Program-made: the position numbers and the translations under genes | Shown: piece after piece, positions 26,701 to 34,684 of the stretch | Numbering within the stretch: position 1 is the first letter of the stretch | How the letters are laid out: each line of letters opens with the position of its first letter | Source: Kineococcus vitellinus | GTDB taxonomy: Bacteria > Actinomycetota > Actinomycetes > Actinomycetales > Kineococcaceae | DNA: 42,953 bases | Assembly (NCBI RefSeq): GCF_009906315.1 | Contig: NZ_JAAALL010000004.1 | Coordinates: 1 to 42,953, forward strand | Direction of reading: 5' to 3' | The notes under the pieces: generated by a model | Told to the model about the DNA's origin: nothing | What the model saw: the letters and a program-made list of their open reading frames with translations, nothing else | The model's database searches: none

Positions 26701-28320
26701 AAGCGCGCTGAGACGTTGCAGCTCGAGGACGTGCGAGAGCTCGTCATTGACGGGACTGCCGAGCCAGCGTCAACCGCAGCGTTCCTAAGCGACGGCCAGC
26801 ATTACCCGCATCTCGTGGGTCTTCAGCCTGATCTCTACCGCTGCTTCATGGAGCGGACGTGGCGTTCGACGTCTGACCAGGGTGTGGTCAGCCTTGTCCA
26901 CCCAGAGTCGCACTTCACCGACGAGAAAGCGGGCCTCCTGAGGAGTGGCGCCTACTCTCGGCTACGTCGCCATTGGCAATTCATCAACGAGCTGCAACTG
27001 TTCGAAGTTCACCATCTCGTGTCCTATGGGGTACACACTTACGGTTCGCCGCGCCAAGTCCAATTTCTTATGGCGTCTTCCCTCTATCATCCAGACACAG
27101 TTGAGCGCTCGCTCGACCACGATAGCTCTGGCCCTGAGCCTGGCCTCAAAGACGACGAAGGGCGATGGGATCGCAGGCCTCACGCCAAACGCATCACTCG
27201 TGTCGATGAGTCCGTTCTCAAAACCTGGCACTCCGTGCTCGAGTCGGAAACCGTGCCGGTCCACCAAACACGAGCGCTGTTCGCCGTAAATGAATCTACT
27301 GCGGCGGTGTTGTCCAAGCTGTCTCGATCGCCACGGCTTGCAGAGCTGGGCCTGCGGTTCTCCTCGGGCTGGCACGAGAAGAACGACCGGGTCAAGGGCT
27401 ACTTCGAAAGTCGATGGGGCGCCCCGGAGTGCTGGGACGACGTCATCCTTCAGGGGCCGCATTTGCACGTGGCGACTCCTCTGTACAAGACACCGAACCG
27501 GACCATGAAGCACAACCTGGACTGGACCGCCACCGACTTCGAAACCCTGCCCGCCGACACCGTCCCCGTCACGGCCTACAAACCAGTAGGTGACCGTTAC
27601 AGGTACGACTGCGACTACACGGACTGGGGTAATGAGGAGAACCCTAAGCCCGCGCGCGACTATTACCGTGTCGCCTGGCGATACATGGCTGCGAATACTG
27701 GCGCTCGTACACTCATTTCTGCCATCATCCCCCCAGGTGCAGCGCATACTCACGGAGTTGCAGCAGCAGGCGGACCTGACATCGATGCGAGCACACTGGT
27801 CGCTATTGCTGGGTACCTGTCTAGTCTGATCGCGGACTTTTCCGTTCGAGTGGCTCCAAAAGCGACGATTGAAGGGCGCACCATCAATCGGCTGCCTTTT
27901 ATGGCAGTCGACCCGCTGATGCCCGAGTTGGTGAGTCGTACGCTTCGCTTGAACTGTGTCTCTTCGGCATACAGCGACCTCTGGCGCGAGTGCGTAGCTC
28001 AACAACGCCTGTCCGACGCCGGCGTGACACAGGAGCCTTTGGCCCCGGAATGGTCACGGAGTGCCCCCGCGCGCACTACTCGCGACCGCCTTCGCCTTCA
28101 GGTTGAACTGGACGCAATCGTCGCCTTAATTCTCGGGGTCTCCCTCTCGGAGTTGTTGTCTCTTTATCGCACGCAGTTCCCGGTCCTGCGCGGTTACGAT
28201 CGCGTCAGTTCTGTCGAGCGCCTCGATGAGGCTGACAGTATCCCGGGGCTAGCGCCGTGGAACCGCGAAGCTGCGTTAGCGTCGGCTTATGCGCGGTTTG
28301 TAAAAGCTAGGGAAGCGTGA
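23773..28320 (+). CDS. drmMI: Large N6-adenine DNA methyltransferase, DrmMI-like
   Basis: ATG 23773 overlaps the drmD stop by one base and gives 1515 residues. The SAM-binding motif is EPALGSGAFAIEAV near residue 566, preceded by SASYYTPEVLTRFVV, the usual lead-in of Eco57I/type IIG methylases. The catalytic NPPW motif is VGNPPWVRPRS near 942. Residues 1-550 form a long N-terminal region without a clear nuclease motif, and residues about 950-1515 should be the target-recognition part. It should methylate adenine in a fixed sequence and mark self DNA, as DrmMI does. From about 26650 base composition falls sharply and three rare TTA leucine codons appear (26665, 28126, 28276), suggesting exchange of the recognition region. 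PglX-type BREX methylases are related, but no other BREX gene is present. Confidence 0.88.
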   Translation: MAASDAILVGGDWISEHYFGSDARNQSFQAKVTERRRAWDDVDDGIATVRSRFTEARGDVLDALVGLGAAEDDVDVLPVETDTLDDLSKRVLEILGFDRPGLVSEVDGPVRRLRGADMTHDAPLVIVDGAAVTSVEVLLGKDGPTLRRPFVVDETTTLTSVARTLSTLFVADIAPQFALVLAGRYALVAERERWAEGRYLVVDLQLVCERNDTKRGGEVDRALTCLSVESLAPNAAGSVWWTAVLEESINHTVGVSKDLREGVRLSIEILANEVVARRKAAGLDPLPAASAQDLAKQSLRFLYRILFLLYAEASPELGVLPTGAREYEQGYSLDRLRELVLVELNGAASEHGTHLYQSLGVLFRLVDSGHEPAVQEDEEAGLEGLTFRPLKADLFTREATALIDEVGIGNGAMQQVLRHLLLSKEARGRDRGFISYAELGINQLGAVYEGLMSYTGFFAETDLYEVAKGGDASKGSWVVPVERSEGLSRDDFLKTIDPVSGEEEYVLHRQGTFVFRLAGRERQQSASYYTPEVLTRFVVGQALEELLDQDGHTTTAAEILELSVCEPALGSGAFAIEAVRQLAEQYLKRRQDELGQRIDPDRYPQELQRVKASIALHQVYGVDLNATAVELAEISLWLDTMVAGLEAPWFGLHLRRGNSLIGARRTVFRGDQVLKGDWLKGTPTDVPMSELVKDVESGRLATGIAGGVHHFLLPALGWGSAVEAKEAKALAPDQMAALKAWQRGIRAKPNKTQLKTLTDLSHRVEVLWQIAYHRLQIAESEIRRAIPLWGTEEQQSGGAVQRADIEAALSDPDGAYRRLRRIMDAWTALWFWPLTETDVAPPTFAQWIDALRGLLGQHELKNRKALRQTAESSLAGDGWEELGVREELDRQFAGARAVTEVLEEHPWLEVCERVAAQQGFFHWELDFASVFAKGGFDLQVGNPPWVRPRSDVDALMAEGDPWWQLALKPSEAMRAAKRAETLQLEDVRELVIDGTAEPASTAAFLSDGQHYPHLVGLQPDLYRCFMERTWRSTSDQGVVSLVHPESHFTDEKAGLLRSGAYSRLRRHWQFINELQLFEVHHLVSYGVHTYGSPRQVQFLMASSLYHPDTVERSLDHDSSGPEPGLKDDEGRWDRRPHAKRITRVDESVLKTWHSVLESETVPVHQTRALFAVNESTAAVLSKLSRSPRLAELGLRFSSGWHEKNDRVKGYFESRWGAPECWDDVILQGPHLHVATPLYKTPNRTMKHNLDWTATDFETLPADTVPVTAYKPVGDRYRYDCDYTDWGNEENPKPARDYYRVAWRYMAANTGARTLISAIIPPGAAHTHGVAAAGGPDIDASTLVAIAGYLSSLIADFSVRVAPKATIEGRTINRLPFMAVDPLMPELVSRTLRLNCVSSAYSDLWRECVAQQRLSDAGVTQEPLAPEWSRSAPARTTRDRLRLQVELDAIVALILGVSLSELLSLYRTQFPVLRGYDRVSSVERLDEADSIPGLAPWNREAALASAYARFVKAREA

Positions 28321-28620
28321 ACATGACCGAGCTAACTCCTTCTTTTCAGGTGGAGGCGATCCAAAGATCGCTGCTCAGCTACCTGACTACCACATTCGCC
28401 CTCGTTGATGAGGCTTCGCGTACCTCCTTGAGTGAGTTTCTCAATGATCCGGTGTCGGGTCTCTTCAAGGGGGCTTTCGTTCGCCTTCGTCTTCCCTTTC
28501 GGCCAGCGAGTACAGGTTGGCAGCGCTCACTCGACTGGTATGGAGGGCTTCCACCTTACGGCCACCAGGCCGCAGCCTTCGAGCGTCTTTCGACCTCCCG
28601 CGCCGCCTTGGGAGCAAGCC
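26650..28620. other. Low-GC patch covering the methyltransferase C-terminus and the helicase N-terminus
   Basis: By hand count 27661-27720 has 31 of 60 G+C, against 43 of 60 at 25381-25440 in the same gene. The change begins near 26650 and ends near 28620 inside the next gene. The reading frames are uninterrupted. TTA codons, rare in this kind of genome, cluster here. The patch matches the expected target-recognition half of the methylase plus the first 100 residues of the adjacent helicase, as if the two pieces had been exchanged together. Confidence 0.7.
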
Positions 28621-31600
28621 GTCCGCAACCGACGCTCGTCACGACTGGTACGGGCTCTGGCAAGACGGAGTCGTTTCTCTTCCCCATCCTCGACCACGTC
28701 CTGCGTGCCAAACGCGCCGGGGTGACCGGGATGAAGGCGATCATCCTCTACCCGATGAACGCGTTGGCGAACGATCAGGCCAAGCGCCTCACTTCAATCC
28801 TCACCGGGGACGACACCCTCTCGGGCGTGACCGCGGCGATCTACACGGGGCAGAACGATCCGCTGCCGCGAACAAGAGTTTCGGCGAAGGGCCTCATCAC
28901 CGACCGCAAGGTCATGCGCAGCGATCCACCCGACGTCCTCCTGACCAACTACAAGATGCTCGACCAGCTGCTCCTGCGCGCGGACGATGCTCCGCTGTGG
29001 CAAAAGAGCGCGATGAGCCTGCAGTACCTCGTCCTCGACGAGTTCCACACCTACGACGGGGCTCAGGGCACCGACGTCTCCATGCTGTTGCGGCGTCTGG
29101 GGACCGCGCTCAAGAGCTACTGGCAGCCAGGAGACCTCAATGTTTCCGGAGAGGACCGTCGCCGGCCGCTGGGCCAGATCACGCCCGTCGCCACGTCTGC
29201 GACGCTCGGGGACGGCGGTGATCCCGCGCGGATGCTCCAGTTCGCCGAGACGGTCTTCGGCGAACCTTTCGGCGCGGACGCCGTCGTCACCGAGAGCCGC
29301 GTGAGCATCGACGAGTGGATCGGTGACGCCGCTGACGTCGTGGAGAGTTGGGAGTTGGAGGAGGTCGACGTCGACCGCTCGACCATTCAGCTCGTCAACC
29401 GTGCTGTGGAGGCCCTCGGGGACAACCCTGAAGGGTCGGCCGTCGCCGAGGCGGTCGCTTCCCAGCTGTGGAGACCGTCCACAGAGGATGCGCCGACGAT
29501 CGGCGCCGAGGATCGGCTCTTGACCCTGCTGCGGGGGCATCAGGTCACTCGATGGCTGCTGAGCCGTGCGGTGGACGCGATCAGCGTGCGGGACCTGGCC
29601 ACCGATCTCCTCGGCGACCACGGAGCCGCGGCCTCGACCGAGGAGCAGGATGCCGCGGAAGCCTTCGTCACCGCGCTGCTCGCCGCGTTCAGTCACGTCC
29701 GTGCGATCCACGGCCGGATCGCGCCGTCCGTTGACCTGCACTTGTGGGTGCGCGAGCTCACCCGCATCGACCGCGCGGTCTCCGACCGTCCCGAATACAT
29801 CTGGGCTGACGACGGGCCTCTGATGGCCGTCCAATCCGACGACGTCACCGACACTCGATCCTCGACCTACCTCCCAGCTTTGTACTGCAGGCACTGTGGT
29901 CGATCCGGGTGGGGACTCGTGCTGGCGCCGACCGGCAGCGACCTGCACGGCGACGACTCGGCGATCCGAGCACAACGCACGGCGCGGAACGACAGGTTCC
30001 GTCCAGCCATCCACGCGCCGGCCGAGGGTGAGATGCCGGAACTCGCGGACGGCCACGACGTCGTGGGCCTCCTGTGGCTGTCGACGGACGAGCGCCGACT
30101 GCTCGCCCGACCCTCGGTGACCGAGGAGCAGCTGCGCACCGGAGCGGTCGTCCCCGTCCTCACCCACGTCGGTGACGACGCCGCGGAACTGTCCCTCGAC
30201 GACACCTGTCCCTCCTGCCTGCAGAAGGACGGCATCCGGTTCCTCGGCTCGGCCATCGCGACGATGCTGTCGGTCACCATCTCGACGTTGTTCGGCGACC
30301 CCACGCTGGACCCTGAGGAGAAGAAGGCGCTCGTCTTCACCGACAGCGTGCAGGACGCCGCACACCGCGCCGGGTTCGTCGAGGCACGCTCCCACAGCCT
30401 CACGTTCCGCTCGGTGATCCGAGAAGCCGTGGGGGACGCCCCGTCCTCCCTCGACGAGCTGGTCGAGGAGATGCTGCGGCGGGCTGGCGACGACCGCCAC
30501 CGGCGCTACCGTCTCGTGCCGCCGTCCTTGACGGGGTTGGAGGAGTTCACGCCCTTCTGGGAGGAGGCGTCCCTACGACGTGTCCCGCCCAAGGTCCGTG
30601 AGCGAGTTCGTCGACGGCTGCTCCTCGACGTGTCCTTGGAGTTCGGTCTGCAGTCGCGCACCGGGCGGACACTCGAGCGCACGGGCAGCGTCACCGCGGA
30701 GGTCGACGCCTCCGAGGGGATCCTGCTCCGCGCTGCCGACGACGTCCTGGATGCAGCCGGTGGGACCGGGACGCTGGGCTCCGCCCCCGCTCGCGCGCAG
30801 CGGATCGCCTGGGTGCGCGGCGTCCTGGAGCGGATGCGGGAGCGGGGCGCCGTCCACCACCTCTGGTTCGTCAAGTACCAGCAGGACGACGGGAACCGCT
30901 ACTCGATCTGGGGCGGTCGTCCTCGCTCGGACGGCATGCCGGCGTTCCCCGCCGGCCGCGCTGCGCCGGCCTTCCCGCGCGTCGGCGGCGCGAAGCTCGA
31001 CAAGAACGTCGACCTCGACCCGGTCACCTCGCCTCAGAGTTGGTACGCACGATGGGCGGGGCGGAATCTCGGAGTCGCGCCCGGGGACGGCGCGCGCTTC
31101 GCCAAGATGCTCTTCGAGCGGCTCGCACACTTGGGTCTCGTCGACGTCGTCACGAGCAAGAGTGCGGCCCAGGTCTACGAGCTCAAGACGTCGTCGATCC
31201 TCGTCGCACCCGTGGAGCTCGACGATCTCACTGGAGGCCTGCACCGTCTGGTGTGCTCTGTCTGCCGTTCCAGCTTCCCCGGGAGCCTGATGGTCACCGA
31301 GCAACTGAGCGGAGCTCCCTGCCTCGTGGCCCGTTGTGGGGGGACTCTCGGGACAGATGCGGGTGATGACAACTTCTACCGTCGTCTCTACGAATCCACG
31401 GACATCCGCCGCGTCGTGGCGCGCGAGCACACCAGCATGCTCGACGACGCCGTCCGCCTGGGCTACGAGGAGGCCTTCAAGGGGGCGGGCGAAGATCCGC
31501 AGGCCCCCAACGTCCTCGTGGCCACGCCGACGCTCGAGATGGGCATCGACATCGGCGACCTGTCCACCGTCATGCTCTCCTCGCTCCCACGCTCGGTCGC

Positions 31601-34600
31601 TTCCTACCTGCAGCGCGTCGGTCGTGCGGGCCGCCTGACCGGGAACTCGTTGAACCTCGCCTTCGTGACAGGGCGAGGCGACCAGCTGCCGCGCCTGGGG
31701 GACCCCCTGTCGGTCATCAACGGCGCGGTGGTGCCGCCGGCGACCTACCTGGACGCCGAAGAGATCCTCCGCCGTCAGTTCATCGCACACTTGGCCGACC
31801 ACCTCGCGCGGGACGTCAACGCACCGCACCCCAAGTCCGCATCCGGTGCGATCGGGTCCGTCGACGAGGGCTCCTTCCTCCGTGCGCTGCTGAACCTCGT
31901 CGAGGTCGACCCGAAGCAGTGCGTCGACGCCTTCCTCGCCGGCTTCCCCTCGCTGTCGGACCTCACCCGTCGATCGCTCCTCGAATGGGCTTCTCCGCAG
32001 GCGGGAGTGCCGGACAGCAGTGGCCTCGCGCGTCGGGTGGTCTCCGCCTCGCAGAGTTGGAACCACACCGTCGAGACCCTCAACCACCGCCGCAAGGAGA
32101 TCCAACTCTCACTGCCGGCCTTGCAGCAGGCCGTCGCCAACAAGGCGACGGCGACGGACGCCGACAGGCGAGCGCACCGCACGGCCCAAGCGGCGCTCCG
32201 CCTCGTCCAGGCACAGCTGTCCGACCTGCGAGCCGGCTACTGGATCGGTGTCCTGGAGGAGCACGGCCTCCTGCCGAACTACACGCTCCTCGACGACGGC
32301 GTCACGTTGGACGTCACGCTGAGCTGGACGGACCCTGACACCGGGGACTTCCGCAACGACCCGTTCAGCTACCGACGAGGGGGCACCCAGGCGTTGCGGG
32401 ACTTCGCCCCCGGCGCGACCTTCTACGCGAACGGTCACCGGATCGCGATCGACGCCCTGGATCTGGGCCACGACGGTGAATCCGTGCGGCAGTGGCTCTT
32501 CTGCCCCGCGTGCGGCTATGCGGCCGGCCCCGACCCCGCACCGGTGGCCGCCTGCCCACGGTGCGGAAGCACCGGCGTGGCCGACACCAAGCAGCGCCTC
32601 GACGTGGTCGAACTCGAGCATGTCTACTCCGCCATGCGCCGCGACGACGCGCTGATCGGAGACGACCGCGACGAGCGCATGCGTGAGCAGTTCAGCGTCG
32701 TCACTGCGGCCGACGTCGACCCCGCGAAGGTCGTGCGCCAGTGGTTCGTCGAGGGGTACACCTTCGGCGCCAAGTACCTGCGAGACCAGACCATCCGGTG
32801 GATCAACGTGGGGCGCAGCGCCGCTCACGGGATGACTCGCCCGCTGGCGGGGGCCGAGCTGCCGGTCCCCCTCTTCCGCGTCTGCGAGGCCTGCGGGCAG
32901 CTCGACAAGGATCCCCGGGTGACCCGCCCGGACGAGCACCGACCGTGGTGCATCCACCGCACCGCCACCGCCGAACACACTCGAGGAGTCGCCCTGTCCC
33001 GCACCCTGCGGACGGAGGGACTCGTCCTGCGCCTGCCCGCGAGCGTGACCTTGGGGGACGCCTTCGCGGTCCCGAGCCTGTCAGCGGCACTGCTCCTCGG
33101 CCTGCGACGACGCATGGGCGGGTCGCCGGATCACCTGCAGATCGTGGAGACCGTCGACCCGACCTTCGGCAACGGTACGGACAACGCGTCCGCACTGCTG
33201 CTGCACGACATCGTTCCAGGGGGAACCGGGTACCTGGCCGAGCTCGCCGATCCCAGAGCCGTGTGGCGGCTCCTCCGCGACGCCTGGGAGACCGTCCGCG
33301 ACTGCCCGTGTCGGGAGGAGGATCGGTTGTCGTGTCACCGGTGCCTGCTGCCCTTCGCGGCGCCGCACCAGGTGCGCTGGGTCGCGCGGGCCTCGGCGGA
33401 ACGCCACCTGCGCGACATCCTGGCTGCAGGTGGCGATCACGATCCGGCCGACGAGCCGACCTGGTCGTGGACCGAGGAGGAGCCCGACCAGGTCGACCCC
33501 GAGTCCACTCTGGAGCAGCGGTTCCGCAAGATCTTCCTGGAACGCCTCGCCGCCGTCGGTGCGACCGTCGACGAACAGCCGACGGTCTCCGGGAACCGAC
33601 TCCTCATCACGATGCGGGGTGGCCGGAAGTGGAGGCTGGAGCCGCAGCAGATCGTGGCCGGCTCCAAGCCCGACTTCATACTGCGCTGCAGTCAGGCGGG
33701 GATCCCGGAGGTGGCCGTCTTCACGGACGGATGGCGGTGGCACGCGAGTCCTCAGACCAACCGCATCGCCGACGACGCGGTCAAGCGGGAGAACCTGCGT
33801 CTCAGCAACCGTGTCGTCCTCGGCGTGTCGTGGCAGGACCTCGACGACGCCGAGAACGGAAAGGTCCAAGCGCCCGATTGGTGGGCGACCGCGCAGCGCG
33901 ACGAGCTCATGGCGAGCTCTGGAGGGCAACTCACGCCGAGCCTTCTCGACCTCGTGTCCGGGGGACCCGTCGACTTCCTCATGTCCTGGATCCAGGCACC
34001 GGACCCGGAGGGACTGCAGCGACTCGCCCACTGGCTGCCCTGGTTCCTCATCGGCGACTCGGTCGTGAGCCCCATCTCCGGGTCACCGGTCGCCGCCGCC
34101 GCCACCACGCTCGACGGGGATGCCGTCGAGGTCGGGGACAACCCGACGTGGACCTGGAGCCGGGGCCCGATGACCTTCGCCGCGACCATCGTCGACCCCG
34201 CCACCGCCACGACCGAGGTCGCGGTCGTCCTCGACGACCGAGAGGCGGCAGTGGAACGTCCGGACCATCGGGACGCCTGGCGAGAGTGGTTGCGACTGAG
34301 CAACCTCCTCAACCTGCGGACTGCCCCGACGACCATCTCGTGTCGCACTGAAGTGGACCTGGGTGCAACGCCCGCCGCTGCGTCCGAACCCACGCCCGCC
34401 ACCGGCTCGATGCCGGCCGAGTGGCAGGAACTCTACGAGCTCGGCACCGAGCTCGAGCGGCCGCTGATCAGAGAGCTCGCAGCCGCTGACATCAGCCTGC
34501 CGGAACAGGGCCTGGAGTCGGTGGGTGGCATCGCCCTCCCACTGGCGTGGCCGGCTCAGAGGGTCGTCGTAGACGTCTCGTTCAGCACCGACGACCGCAT

Positions 34601-34682
34601 CGAGCTCGAGACCGCGGGCTGGCACGTCGTGTCACCGGTGATCGATAAGGTGCGCGAAGCACTGACCGTGGGGAAGGACTGA
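28323..34682 (+). CDS. Giant DEAD/DEAH helicase with DUF1998 region and nuclease-like tail
   Basis: ATG 28323 is preferred because AGGGAAG lies 7 bases upstream; GTG 28317, overlapping the previous stop, is the alternative. The protein has 2119 residues. The helicase core comprises TGTGSGKTESF (about 111), LYPMNALANDQ, LVLDEFHTYDG (DEFH, about 239), SATLGDGG near 291, then after a long insert TPTLEMGIDIGDLS near 1067 and QRVGRAGRL near 1096. Zinc-binding pairs include YCRHCG near 520, CPSC near 628 and CPACGY...CPRCGS (1393-1417). The DUF1998/MZB-like end has LLHDIVPGGTGYLAE near 1625 and CPCREEDRLSCHRCLLPF near 1660. A tail with KPDFIL (1782) and VAVFTDGWRWH (1796) resembles a degenerate endonuclease fold. 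Druantia DruE and MrfA are family relatives. In effect it joins DrmA- and DrmB-type functions in one chain. Confidence 0.85.
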   Translation: MTELTPSFQVEAIQRSLLSYLTTTFALVDEASRTSLSEFLNDPVSGLFKGAFVRLRLPFRPASTGWQRSLDWYGGLPPYGHQAAAFERLSTSRAALGASRPQPTLVTTGTGSGKTESFLFPILDHVLRAKRAGVTGMKAIILYPMNALANDQAKRLTSILTGDDTLSGVTAAIYTGQNDPLPRTRVSAKGLITDRKVMRSDPPDVLLTNYKMLDQLLLRADDAPLWQKSAMSLQYLVLDEFHTYDGAQGTDVSMLLRRLGTALKSYWQPGDLNVSGEDRRRPLGQITPVATSATLGDGGDPARMLQFAETVFGEPFGADAVVTESRVSIDEWIGDAADVVESWELEEVDVDRSTIQLVNRAVEALGDNPEGSAVAEAVASQLWRPSTEDAPTIGAEDRLLTLLRGHQVTRWLLSRAVDAISVRDLATDLLGDHGAAASTEEQDAAEAFVTALLAAFSHVRAIHGRIAPSVDLHLWVRELTRIDRAVSDRPEYIWADDGPLMAVQSDDVTDTRSSTYLPALYCRHCGRSGWGLVLAPTGSDLHGDDSAIRAQRTARNDRFRPAIHAPAEGEMPELADGHDVVGLLWLSTDERRLLARPSVTEEQLRTGAVVPVLTHVGDDAAELSLDDTCPSCLQKDGIRFLGSAIATMLSVTISTLFGDPTLDPEEKKALVFTDSVQDAAHRAGFVEARSHSLTFRSVIREAVGDAPSSLDELVEEMLRRAGDDRHRRYRLVPPSLTGLEEFTPFWEEASLRRVPPKVRERVRRRLLLDVSLEFGLQSRTGRTLERTGSVTAEVDASEGILLRAADDVLDAAGGTGTLGSAPARAQRIAWVRGVLERMRERGAVHHLWFVKYQQDDGNRYSIWGGRPRSDGMPAFPAGRAAPAFPRVGGAKLDKNVDLDPVTSPQSWYARWAGRNLGVAPGDGARFAKMLFERLAHLGLVDVVTSKSAAQVYELKTSSILVAPVELDDLTGGLHRLVCSVCRSSFPGSLMVTEQLSGAPCLVARCGGTLGTDAGDDNFYRRLYESTDIRRVVAREHTSMLDDAVRLGYEEAFKGAGEDPQAPNVLVATPTLEMGIDIGDLSTVMLSSLPRSVASYLQRVGRAGRLTGNSLNLAFVTGRGDQLPRLGDPLSVINGAVVPPATYLDAEEILRRQFIAHLADHLARDVNAPHPKSASGAIGSVDEGSFLRALLNLVEVDPKQCVDAFLAGFPSLSDLTRRSLLEWASPQAGVPDSSGLARRVVSASQSWNHTVETLNHRRKEIQLSLPALQQAVANKATATDADRRAHRTAQAALRLVQAQLSDLRAGYWIGVLEEHGLLPNYTLLDDGVTLDVTLSWTDPDTGDFRNDPFSYRRGGTQALRDFAPGATFYANGHRIAIDALDLGHDGESVRQWLFCPACGYAAGPDPAPVAACPRCGSTGVADTKQRLDVVELEHVYSAMRRDDALIGDDRDERMREQFSVVTAADVDPAKVVRQWFVEGYTFGAKYLRDQTIRWINVGRSAAHGMTRPLAGAELPVPLFRVCEACGQLDKDPRVTRPDEHRPWCIHRTATAEHTRGVALSRTLRTEGLVLRLPASVTLGDAFAVPSLSAALLLGLRRRMGGSPDHLQIVETVDPTFGNGTDNASALLLHDIVPGGTGYLAELADPRAVWRLLRDAWETVRDCPCREEDRLSCHRCLLPFAAPHQVRWVARASAERHLRDILAAGGDHDPADEPTWSWTEEEPDQVDPESTLEQRFRKIFLERLAAVGATVDEQPTVSGNRLLITMRGGRKWRLEPQQIVAGSKPDFILRCSQAGIPEVAVFTDGWRWHASPQTNRIADDAVKRENLRLSNRVVLGVSWQDLDDAENGKVQAPDWWATAQRDELMASSGGQLTPSLLDLVSGGPVDFLMSWIQAPDPEGLQRLAHWLPWFLIGDSVVSPISGSPVAAAATTLDGDAVEVGDNPTWTWSRGPMTFAATIVDPATATTEVAVVLDDREAAVERPDHRDAWREWLRLSNLLNLRTAPTTISCRTEVDLGATPAAASEPTPATGSMPAEWQELYELGTELERPLIRELAAADISLPEQGLESVGGIALPLAWPAQRVVVDVSFSTDDRIELETAGWHVVSPVIDKVREALTVGKD

Positions 34683-34684
34683 CC

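Noticed and set aside
23773-28320. BREX system, because of the large PglX-like adenine methylase
   Set aside because: No BrxA, BrxB, BrxC, PglZ or BrxL-like gene is present.
28323-34682. Dpd (7-deazapurine in DNA) system, because of the DUF1998 helicase and other helicases
   Set aside because: There is no DpdA transglycosylase or queuosine-pathway gene in the window, and the methylases fit DISARM better.
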